A stretch of 64,000 bases of DNA from positions 1-64,000 of the forward strand of contig JAFTIL010000026.1 in NCBI GenBank assembly GCA_017456905.1. The letters run 5' to 3'. Shown piece after piece: positions 16,770 through 23,250 of the stretch. The DNA is from Clostridia bacterium (GTDB lineage: Bacteria > Bacillota > Clostridia > Oscillospirales > CAG-272). Below the pieces are notes generated by a model, which searched no databases, was not told the DNA's origin, and was given only the letters and a program-made list of their open reading frames with translations. The first letter of the stretch is position 1. Every line of letters starts with the position of its first letter. A program made the translations under genes and the position numbers.

Positions 16770-17858
16770 TCAGCCGTAGAATTTGTGATTACCGATGGTC
16801 ATGATGTAGGGCCTGTTGTTTGAGATCCAGGTGGCGGAGGTCAACGCGGGATTAAAGAAATACAAGGCTCTCGTAGATAAGGTATAACCCTCCAGACAAG
16901 CCTTGGCGGCGATGACTGCCGAGGATACGGGGGTGTTGTAGATGGTGCCGTTGGATACGGGGGAGAATTGGACGCCGTATTTCTTATCAAAAATCACTTC
17001 CTTGACGGTATTGGGGAAGGAGGCACTTCTCGTTCGGTTGAGCACCACGTTGCCCACGGCGATCTGACCTGCCAGAGGCTCACCCTTGGCCTCGGCTGAA
17101 ATGATACGGGACAGCCAATAAAGATCGGTGCTATTGTAGTAAGCATCCGCCGTAGCCACCGAGGTGGGGTCGCCTGAGGTGACATAGGCCTCGTAATACC
17201 CCTTTTTGATATAGACTGTAGCTCCCACGGCCTTGGACATGGCGGTGATGGGGACGAAGATCCATCCGCCCAGGCTCAGGACCTTACTGCCCGTATAGAA
17301 AATACGGTCGTTGACGGTGATGTAGGGATCCCCCACCCGCACCGTAATATAGAGGTTGGTGCCGCTGATGGTGACGCGCTCGGTGGCTGCCTCGTAGGTG
17401 GTCTTGAAATTGCCGAACAGATCAGCATACCGCTGGACGGGGACGTACACCGTGCCGCCGATATCAGCCACCTCGCCGGGAAGAACGCGCTTGCCGTTCA
17501 AATACAAGCTGACGGCCATGGCACCCCAAGGGTAGGGATAATAAATACGGGAACGTCCCACGGGGGTGTCTGCCGTCATGCTGATGCGGGGCGCGATCGC
17601 CGAGGGCTCCATCACGCGGGAGGCGGTGGGACGAGTGACGATGATCTCGGGAGAGTTTTTCTCACTATGATCGGAATCGGTTACAAAATTAGCTGCCTCG
17701 GCGGCCGTCTCGGTGGTTATTTCGGCGGCCGCGGCGGCTGAGAGCGGGAGAACGGCCACGGGAAGGGTGATACAGAGGGACAGCAGGGCTGCCACGGCAC
17801 CTTTAAGGATGGGGGCCTTACTTCTTTCGGATAAGTTTGTCGGTCGTTTTGGTTTCAT
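16770..17858 (-). CDS. secreted cell-wall hydrolase, SleB-like, with copper-amine-oxidase N-like domains
   Basis: A 362-residue exported protein with an N-terminal signal segment (VAALLSLCITLPVAVLPLSA). After a linker come stalk-like segments typical of copper_amine_oxidase_N domains (MAVSLYLNGKRVLPGEV, VYVPVQRYADLFG, WIFVPITAMSKAVGA). The C-terminal domain is a Hydrolase_2/SleB-type peptidoglycan hydrolase: WLSRIISAEAKGEP, with the probable catalytic Glu in SAEA, then GQIAVGNVVLNRT and ALYFFNP. SleB is a spore-cortex lytic transglycosylase, but CwlJ/SleB relatives also work in vegetative cells, so no sporulation role is claimed. I chose ATG 17858 (MKPKRPTN), with AAAGG upstream and a promoter at 17997-18025. 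Confidence 0.85.
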   Translation of the reverse strand: MKPKRPTNLSERSKAPILKGAVAALLSLCITLPVAVLPLSAAAAAEITTETAAEAANFVTDSDHSEKNSPEIIVTRPTASRVMEPSAIAPRISMTADTPVGRSRIYYPYPWGAMAVSLYLNGKRVLPGEVADIGGTVYVPVQRYADLFGNFKTTYEAATERVTISGTNLYITVRVGDPYITVNDRIFYTGSKVLSLGGWIFVPITAMSKAVGATVYIKKGYYEAYVTSGDPTSVATADAYYNSTDLYWLSRIISAEAKGEPLAGQIAVGNVVLNRTRSASFPNTVKEVIFDKKYGVQFSPVSNGTIYNTPVSSAVIAAKACLEGYTLSTRALYFFNPALTSATWISNNRPYIMTIGNHKFYG

Positions 17859-17996
17859 ATCAGTCTGCCTTTCTCGGCGATCCTGCCGCGAGGCTCTTGG
17901 AGACCGAGGAAGCTGTGCTGAACCGAGGTGGAAAAGCGCTGAAAAGAGATCGCGGAGAATTGCCATGTTTTTTGGACGTTATCTGTCCTTGCCTAT

Positions 17997-18025
17997 ATTG
18001 TAACAGATTTCCGCGAGGCTTTCAA
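17997..18025 (-). promoter_or_regulatory. sigma-A promoter for the SleB-like gene
   Basis: Read on the minus strand: TTGAAA (18025-18020), a 17-bp spacer, TACAAT (18002-17997). It leaves a leader of about 130 bases. Confidence 0.7.
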
Positions 18026-18065
18026 CCCACAATATATGGAAATAGCAAAAAGCCATTGATGTATA

Positions 18066-18105
18066 AAGAAAAATCCCCTGTGAAGATAACTCCGCAGGGG
18101 ATTTT
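18066..18105 (-). terminator. intrinsic terminator of the small lipoprotein gene
   Basis: An 11-bp stem (18070-18080 with 18095-18105), loop of 14. On the minus strand it ends in a T-rich tract (plus strand AAAGAAAAA at 18066-18074). Confidence 0.8.
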
Positions 18106-18126
18106 GACAGAGGATTTTGGGGTCTG

Positions 18127-18570
18127 TCAGCCCTTACCGTTTCTGCTCTTGGCCGCTGTACCGGGGGTGGTGCCGGGGGTTGTGGCGGCAGAAGACTGAT
18201 GCTCGGTGACAGCCGATGTGCCTGTTTCCGTACCGGGCATGGTGCCGGGGACGGTGGTACCGGGGGTGGTGCCGGGCATTGTGACCACGTTGCTTTCGGG
18301 CTCGGAGGCCATAGAGGTTCTTGCCTCGGTGGCTTTTTCGGTGACCTTTTCGGTCGTCTTATCGGTGGTTGCGTCGGAGGTGACGGACCCTACGTTGCTG
18401 TCGGCAACGGTGCCGTCCTCCATGTTGTTACGGGTACACGCAACGCCGAGAAGCAGGATCGATGCGGCCATGATCCCAAGAAGCCCTGTGCGAACAGAAA
18501 CACGCCACACGCGGTGAGGCTTTCTCGCGGTATTTTTCTTTGCGTTCATTCGTATGACCATACCTTTCAT
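18127..18570 (-). CDS. small putative lipoprotein with Pro-Gly-Thr repeats
   Basis: A 147-residue (or, from ATG 18549, 140-residue) exported protein with no recognised family. After a basic start come a hydrophobic segment (LLGIMAASILLLGVAC) and a Cys that may be lipidated, although -3 is Gly, so the lipobox is weak. The mature part is entirely low complexity: Thr/Asp/Glu-rich, then copies of PGTT/PGTM/PGTE separated by a Ser/Thr patch. It has no predicted folded domain and may be a wall-spanning tether or a degenerate protein. The repeats at DNA level (runs like CCGGGGGTGGTG) may expand or shrink. It is flanked by its own terminator. Confidence 0.55.
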   Translation of the reverse strand: MKGMVIRMNAKKNTARKPHRVWRVSVRTGLLGIMAASILLLGVACTRNNMEDGTVADSNVGSVTSDATTDKTTEKVTEKATEARTSMASEPESNVVTMPGTTPGTTVPGTMPGTETGTSAVTEHQSSAATTPGTTPGTAAKSRNGKG

Positions 18571-18768
18571 GATTGCATCCTGCGCTTGTGTGCGCTGAGT
18601 CGCAAGATGGTCAAGGCGCACTCATTGTTCATTTACGGCGCTGATATATCCGCTGTGTTATTTCGCTCCGGCGGCTGCCTGCTGATGTTCGAGTATGCTT
18701 TTGACGTGTGTTGCGGCTCTGTGGATAGTATGGAGGAATGAAAGAAAAATAAACAAGGAAAAATTTGA

Positions 18769-18801
18769 AAAAAAGGCCCCACCTGCAAGGGGCAGGTGGG
18801 G
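18769..18801 (-). terminator. intrinsic terminator of the CBM9-like gene
   Basis: CCCCACCTGC (18777-18786) pairs with GCAGGTGGGG (18792-18801). On the minus strand the stem is followed by a T run (plus strand A7 just before 18776). Confidence 0.88.
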
Positions 18802-18837
18802 TAAACTTTTGATTTGGTTGTTATGTAAGGTTAAGGA

Positions 18838-20037
18838 TTAGTCCTTCTTCTTCAGAACAACGGCAGCGGCAGCAGCGGTCAGAATGACAGCTACGGAAGC
18901 AACTACGGAAGCGCAACCGCCCTCTACAGGAGCGTCGGTCTTAGCCTCGGTCTTAGCCTCAGCCTGAGTGGGAGCCTCGGTGGGAGCCTCGGTCTTAGCC
19001 TCAGTCTCAAGAGCAGCGGTGGGAGCCTCGGTGGGTTCCTCGGTGGGAGCCTCGGTCTCGGGAGGCTGGGTCTCGCCAACCTCAAGAACCTTGATGTTCT
19101 CCTCGGTGAACTCGAGCTCAGCGCTCCACGCCAGGTACATGGTCATACCGTTATCGGAGGGACCCCAGGTAACTTCGGGAGCAACACCGGCGGTCTGGCC
19201 CTTCAGAGTACCTGCAGCCCAGGTAACAGCTCTGTTGGGAGTGCCATCTTCGTTGGAGTCACGGTTCAGGTAGTACAGAGCGCAACCAACGTCGAGGTTG
19301 TCGTTCTCGCCTACGTAAACGGTGTAGTTGTCAGCGTATGCCTTGTAGGTGAAGTCGTTGTAGAGCTGAGACCAAGCTACTGCGAACTCTGCGCACCAGC
19401 CGGTTTCGGTCATACCGGTGGAGCCCTTAACGCCGTCGCCGTTCTCTTCGCTCAGAAGGCTGTCGTTACCGTCAGTGTTCTGGGTCTGGAGAGTGATGGG
19501 AGCAGCTTCGGTGCTGGTGGGACCGAAGGAGTAGAAGATGCACTGGGTATCGGGGAACAGATCAGGATCTGCTTCCATGTACTTGCCCAGAGCATAGTCG
19601 AAGTCGATAGCCATCTGGAAAGCGTCACCATCGTAACCGGCAGGGTTGTCAACGAGAACTACGTCGTCGTCAACAATGTAGAAGCCGATGTAGAGGTAAT
19701 CCTTGTCTGCAACAAAGTATGCAGTGAGGTTCCAGTTCTCGGGCATGCTGGTGGTGTTGGGGTCAGCAGATCTGGCAACATCAACCCAAGAGATCATGTT
19801 CTCGGGAGAGATGGTGAACAGGGTGTACTTAGCAGCAACCCAGTCGTCCATGTTACCGTCGCTCAGGTCGAGCTTATCGGATGCTTCGGGGTCCCAGGTG
19901 ATGGGCAGGTTGCCTACGGACTGATAAGTATCTTCGCTGGTAACGTAAGTACCGGGAGCAGAAGCTGCAGAAGCGAAGACTACGCCCAGAGAGAGCAGCA
20001 TAACTACGCTCAGAGCGATTGCAAGAATCTTTTTCAT
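18838..20037 (-). CDS. secreted CBM9/DOMON-like protein with C-terminal membrane anchor
   Basis: A 399-residue surface protein. It starts with a clear signal peptide (MKKILAIALSVVMLLSLG, ending near ASAASA). Residues about 45-310 look like a family-9 carbohydrate-binding (CBM9/DOMON-like) beta sandwich: DGNMDDW, LYIGFYIVDDDVV, GDAFQMAIDFD and TETGWCAEFAVAWSQL. A linker of Thr/Glu/Pro/Ala repeats (TEAPTEAPT) leads to the tail GGCASVV, about 18 hydrophobic residues and KKKD. That tail is very similar to the end of the glycosidase at 42591-44807 and may be a sorting signal. The ligand is not known. GGAGGAAAG precedes the ATG; high codon bias suggests strong expression. Confidence 0.8.
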   Translation of the reverse strand: MKKILAIALSVVMLLSLGVVFASAASAPGTYVTSEDTYQSVGNLPITWDPEASDKLDLSDGNMDDWVAAKYTLFTISPENMISWVDVARSADPNTTSMPENWNLTAYFVADKDYLYIGFYIVDDDVVLVDNPAGYDGDAFQMAIDFDYALGKYMEADPDLFPDTQCIFYSFGPTSTEAAPITLQTQNTDGNDSLLSEENGDGVKGSTGMTETGWCAEFAVAWSQLYNDFTYKAYADNYTVYVGENDNLDVGCALYYLNRDSNEDGTPNRAVTWAAGTLKGQTAGVAPEVTWGPSDNGMTMYLAWSAELEFTEENIKVLEVGETQPPETEAPTEEPTEAPTAALETEAKTEAPTEAPTQAEAKTEAKTDAPVEGGCASVVASVAVILTAAAAAVVLKKKD

Positions 20038-20121
20038 TATTCTTTCCTCCATATAAATTGTTTGGAAATCGAACCATCCCCCCCTTGAGGATGGTTTTAG
20101 CACTAAACATCATACACCAAA

Positions 20122-20151
20122 ATTATGAACAGCGTGACACAAATTTGTAAA
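20122..20151 (-). promoter_or_regulatory. candidate promoter for the CBM9-like gene
   Basis: On the minus strand TTTACA (20151-20146), an 18-bp spacer, CATAAT (20127-20122), about 85 bp before the start codon. Each hexamer has a single mismatch, but the spacing is one base long. Confidence 0.4.
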
Positions 20152-20256
20152 TATACTTAAACTGACGGTTGATTTCTCCCTGTTTTTTTGTAAAAAATAA
20201 AGAGGTTTTTAAAAAAGCAATCATTATCTATGCGAGTGACAAAATTTGACACGCGC

Positions 20257-20290
20257 AAAAATATCCTCCGCCCATAAAGAGCGGAGGATA
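20257..20290 (-). terminator. intrinsic terminator of the lipoprotein gene 20301-21761
   Basis: TATCCTCCGC (20262-20271) pairs with GCGGAGGATA (20281-20290), loop of 9. A T run follows on the minus strand (plus A5 at about 20257-20261). Confidence 0.9.
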
Positions 20291-20300
20291 AAGAAATCAA

Positions 20301-21761
20301 TTAAGCCTCGAGAATGACGGTGTACTCACGGAGAACGTAGATCTGGTTATCGTCGCCGTTCAGTCTGATAACAACCTGAACAGTGTTCTCACCGACACCC
20401 AGAGCGGCTTCTGCACACATACAAGTGAACGCACCTGCGGTGCTGTAACCCAGTGCCTGAGCCTCTGCAAGCTGATCGGGGGTTGCGGGGATGGTGTAAG
20501 CGGCACCGGGGAAGAAGTAGGCACCATTGTTCAGGGGGCTGGCGCCGCCGAAGAGGTAACCGAATTCATAAGCCTCGGTGTTCAGAGCCACAAAGCCCAC
20601 ATCCCAGAAGCCGCCGGTCTGGCCCACCTTCAGTGTGAAGGACTTTTCCGTCCACTCGTTGTAAGTGCCGGGGGTGTAAATGTGTTCGCTGGGAACGAGG
20701 GCGGTACTAATGATCTGAAGAATATCGCTGGAACTGTTGGATACGTAATAGATCTCGGGAAGAGCCAGCTTCACGGTGAAGAGGCAGAGGGTGACTTCCA
20801 CGCCGTCAGCGTTCTTATACAGCACGCGGACGGAGTGCTCGCCGATCAGGCCGGTGAGGTCGATGGCGATCTTCATGCGGGAGCCGGTGTCTGCACCGCC
20901 ACCCATGGCAGCGTCGATGACGGGCTGCTCGGTAGCATGAGTCCATTCGGCGTTGTAGATGGGGGCGTTGTCGTCGATCATATAACCGAACTGACCAACT
21001 TCGCCCTTCACGCCGACCCAACCCCAGTAGGTGAGGACGGTAGCGTCGGAATTTGTGAGGTCAGCGATGAAATCCCACTCTGCGGACTTGCCGGGGGCAA
21101 ACAGATCCAGACCGCCGTTGGTGGCCTCGTCTGCCGTGCCGGTACCGGTGTAGAGCTGGTCAAAGGACTGATGGTTCACAACGCTCTTGTCTGCGTCCCA
21201 GGCAGGATACTTCTCGGGTTCGGTAGGAGCTTCGGTGGGCTCCTCCGTAGGCTCTTCGGTGGGCTCTTCGGTAGCAGCGGAAGCCTTCTCAAGGGTGATG
21301 GTCATCTCAACGGCACCCTCTGCAAAGTTGTGCTTGGTCTCGCTGTCGGCGACAAAGCCTTCGGGACAAGCGGCAATAGTGACGTAATACTCGGCCGCCT
21401 TCTGCTCAAAGGTAGCGACGCCTGCCTCGTTGGTCTGAACGGGCAGGAGGCAGGTGCCGTCAACGGCACACATCTGCACGTCAACACCTGCAACAGGGTT
21501 GCCTTCGCCGTCAACGACGATGATGGTGTAGGTGACCTTACCGTCAACAACGGTTTCGGGGTCGGTTTCGGGGGCGGTTTCGGGGTCGGTTTCGGGAGCG
21601 CTGGTTTCGGGATCGGTCGCGGGTGCGGGTGCTTGAGTGGTGACTTCGGAAGAGCCGGTCTCGGTGGGGGGGTTATCGCCACCGCAGGCACAGAAGAGCA
21701 CCAGAGCGCACAGGAGAACGCACAGCACGGACAGAAGCCCGGCGAGAGTTTTCTTGTTCAT
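20301..21761 (-). CDS. lipoprotein with CarboxypepD_reg/SpaA-like domain, first of a three-gene set
   Basis: A 486-residue lipoprotein; Cys in LVLFCACGG is the likely lipidation site. A Thr/Glu/Pro linker (repeated ETDPE) is followed by a beta-sandwich domain of carboxypeptidase-regulatory/SpaA type (VDGEGNPVAGVDVQMC ... TNEAGVATF ... YYVTI). The same domain begins the mature parts of the two upstream lipoproteins (21831-23093 and 23251-26067). A second Thr/Glu/Pro linker (EEPTEEPTEAPTEP) leads to a roughly 290-residue beta-rich C-terminal region with no family I recognise (SVRVLYKNADGVEVTLCLF, TVQVVIRLNGDDN). GGAGG lies 8 bases before the ATG. Role unknown; probably surface binding. Confidence 0.7.
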   Translation of the reverse strand: MNKKTLAGLLSVLCVLLCALVLFCACGGDNPPTETGSSEVTTQAPAPATDPETSAPETDPETAPETDPETVVDGKVTYTIIVVDGEGNPVAGVDVQMCAVDGTCLLPVQTNEAGVATFEQKAAEYYVTIAACPEGFVADSETKHNFAEGAVEMTITLEKASAATEEPTEEPTEEPTEAPTEPEKYPAWDADKSVVNHQSFDQLYTGTGTADEATNGGLDLFAPGKSAEWDFIADLTNSDATVLTYWGWVGVKGEVGQFGYMIDDNAPIYNAEWTHATEQPVIDAAMGGGADTGSRMKIAIDLTGLIGEHSVRVLYKNADGVEVTLCLFTVKLALPEIYYVSNSSSDILQIISTALVPSEHIYTPGTYNEWTEKSFTLKVGQTGGFWDVGFVALNTEAYEFGYLFGGASPLNNGAYFFPGAAYTIPATPDQLAEAQALGYSTAGAFTCMCAEAALGVGENTVQVVIRLNGDDNQIYVLREYTVILEA

Positions 21762-21830
21762 TGTATGAACCTCCATTTAAAATTTTACATTTTATTTTTA
21801 GCTATTAAGCTACGAAAGAGGAAGCGGCGG

Positions 21831-23093
21831 TCAGCTATAGTAACCGCAGATAAACAGCCAGGCTGTTTCGGGGGTGACGATTTTCTCAGAGAAGATGTTG
21901 CCGCTGAAGGACAGATCCCACCACTTTTGGTATTCACCGAAGGTTTTAATCATGTACTCGAGTTCGGGCGTCAGGGGACAGACACCGTCGCCGTTGACGA
22001 TTTCGGCGTAAGCCGAGATCATATCGTGAAAGCTCTCCTTACCCGTAAACTTGCCGTTTTCGTCGTAATGATACACACCCACGCGGCTATTTTCGGCCAC
22101 GGTGGTGAGGGCGGCCAGATATGGGCTGTCAGTGGTGATGCGGAGGAACACCACAGGGCCGTCAATGGTGCCGTAGTGGTAATAGCCATCGGCCTCGTTA
22201 TAGACTACGGTAAGGGCGGGGTTGGTCACGTCGATATCCTTGAAGGTGCCGTTTAACGTGCCCTCATAGGCTTTTACCTGCGTGGGCTGGTATTCTACCC
22301 AAGGCTCGTCCGCGGGAGTCTTTTCGGGATCTCCCGTGCGGGTGATGGTGACGACACAGCCGTCTGTCTCTACCGCGTCTGGCTCAAGACCAAAGACGAA
22401 CATGGCGGTAGCGCCCTCGCTGTTGATGCTGGAATGATGGACCGTGAGGGTCACCTTGTTGTCCACGGTGTCTAGCATTTTGTTTTCAAAGACCACCATG
22501 GGGGAGCCGTAGTAGCCCAGATCAATATTGCCGTCGGCGATATAAGAAATCACATAAACGCCGTCGCGCTCGGGGCGGAAAACAACGTAGGTCATACCGC
22601 CGTCCAGTTCAACGAAGGTGGCGCCTTCACCGACGGGCATCGCCTTCTTTTCGCCGTCCACGGGCCAGATGGTCACGGCGTGCTCCTCGTTTGCCTTGTG
22701 ATAAAGAGTCAAGGTCAGCTCGGTGGCCTCGGGAGAGAGGATGGCGGCTTTGGTATCGTAATAGAAATCACCTGTGGTGGAGGTGACGGAGACCTCATAA
22801 GTGTCGGCCTCCAGCGTGAATTTCACGGTGCCATCGGCCTTGGAGACGTTCTTTTTGACTTCTTCGCCGTTTTTCAGCACCGCAACTACCACATCGGCCA
22901 TGGGGTTGCCTGCATAGTCCTTTACCGTAACGGTGCAAGAGATGGTTGCGGCATTTGTGGGTGCTTCTGTGGGTGCTTCTGTCTCAGGGAGGGTATTACT
23001 CGGGAGATCGTTCCCTTGGTTACAGCCCGTGAGCAGGGCAGTGGCCAGCAATCCCATCGCCAGAACGGACGCGAAACGGGAGATATGCTTCAT
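21831..23093 (-). CDS. lipoprotein with SpaA-like domain and a 'DGYYH' domain
   Basis: A 420-residue lipoprotein with a good lipobox, LLTGC. It has three parts: a CarboxypepD_reg-like domain (VKDYAGNPMADVVVAVL ... ADGTVKFTLEADTYEVSV), a beta-sandwich like bacterial pre-peptidase domains (VVFRPERDGVYVISYIADG), and a C-terminal domain starting TVVYNEADGYYHYGTIDGP and ending near CPLTPELEYMIKTFGEY and CGYYS. The last domain is shared with the neighbouring thioredoxin-like lipoprotein, where it occurs twice. AGGAGG sits 7 bases before the ATG, and a strong promoter lies at 23130-23158. Function unknown; the domain sharing says it is a paralogue of its neighbour without the redox domain. Confidence 0.75.
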   Translation of the reverse strand: MKHISRFASVLAMGLLATALLTGCNQGNDLPSNTLPETEAPTEAPTNAATISCTVTVKDYAGNPMADVVVAVLKNGEEVKKNVSKADGTVKFTLEADTYEVSVTSTTGDFYYDTKAAILSPEATELTLTLYHKANEEHAVTIWPVDGEKKAMPVGEGATFVELDGGMTYVVFRPERDGVYVISYIADGNIDLGYYGSPMVVFENKMLDTVDNKVTLTVHHSSINSEGATAMFVFGLEPDAVETDGCVVTITRTGDPEKTPADEPWVEYQPTQVKAYEGTLNGTFKDIDVTNPALTVVYNEADGYYHYGTIDGPVVFLRITTDSPYLAALTTVAENSRVGVYHYDENGKFTGKESFHDMISAYAEIVNGDGVCPLTPELEYMIKTFGEYQKWWDLSFSGNIFSEKIVTPETAWLFICGYYS

Positions 23094-23129
23094 ATTGGAT
23101 CCTCCTATCATTCTAAGCATATTCGCTCT

Positions 23130-23158
23130 ATTATAACATTTTCTTTTGAGGATTGCAA
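23130..23158 (-). promoter_or_regulatory. sigma-A promoter for the 21831-23093 lipoprotein gene
   Basis: Minus strand: TTGCAA (23158-23153), 17-bp spacer, TATAAT (23135-23130) with TG at the extended position. The start codon is 36 bp downstream. Confidence 0.8.
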
Positions 23159-23206
23159 GTAGTTTTTGAAAATTTACAAATGATGCCACAAATCCTTTAC
23201 AAAATA

Positions 23207-23240
23207 AGGGAAAACCCGGCAGCCATAGAGCTGTCGGGTT
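23207..23240 (-). terminator. intrinsic terminator of the thioredoxin-like lipoprotein gene
   Basis: AACCCGGCAGC (23213-23223) pairs with GCTGTCGGGTT (23230-23240) with one wobble; TTTT follows on the minus strand. Confidence 0.82.
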
Positions 23241-23250
23241 GAATATTTTA

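Noticed and set aside
18940..19070. Tandem GAGCCTCGGTGG-like units taken as a CRISPR array
   Set aside because: They encode the Thr/Glu/Pro linker in frame, with no unique spacers or cas genes. The same holds for 21220-21270 and 44560-44690.
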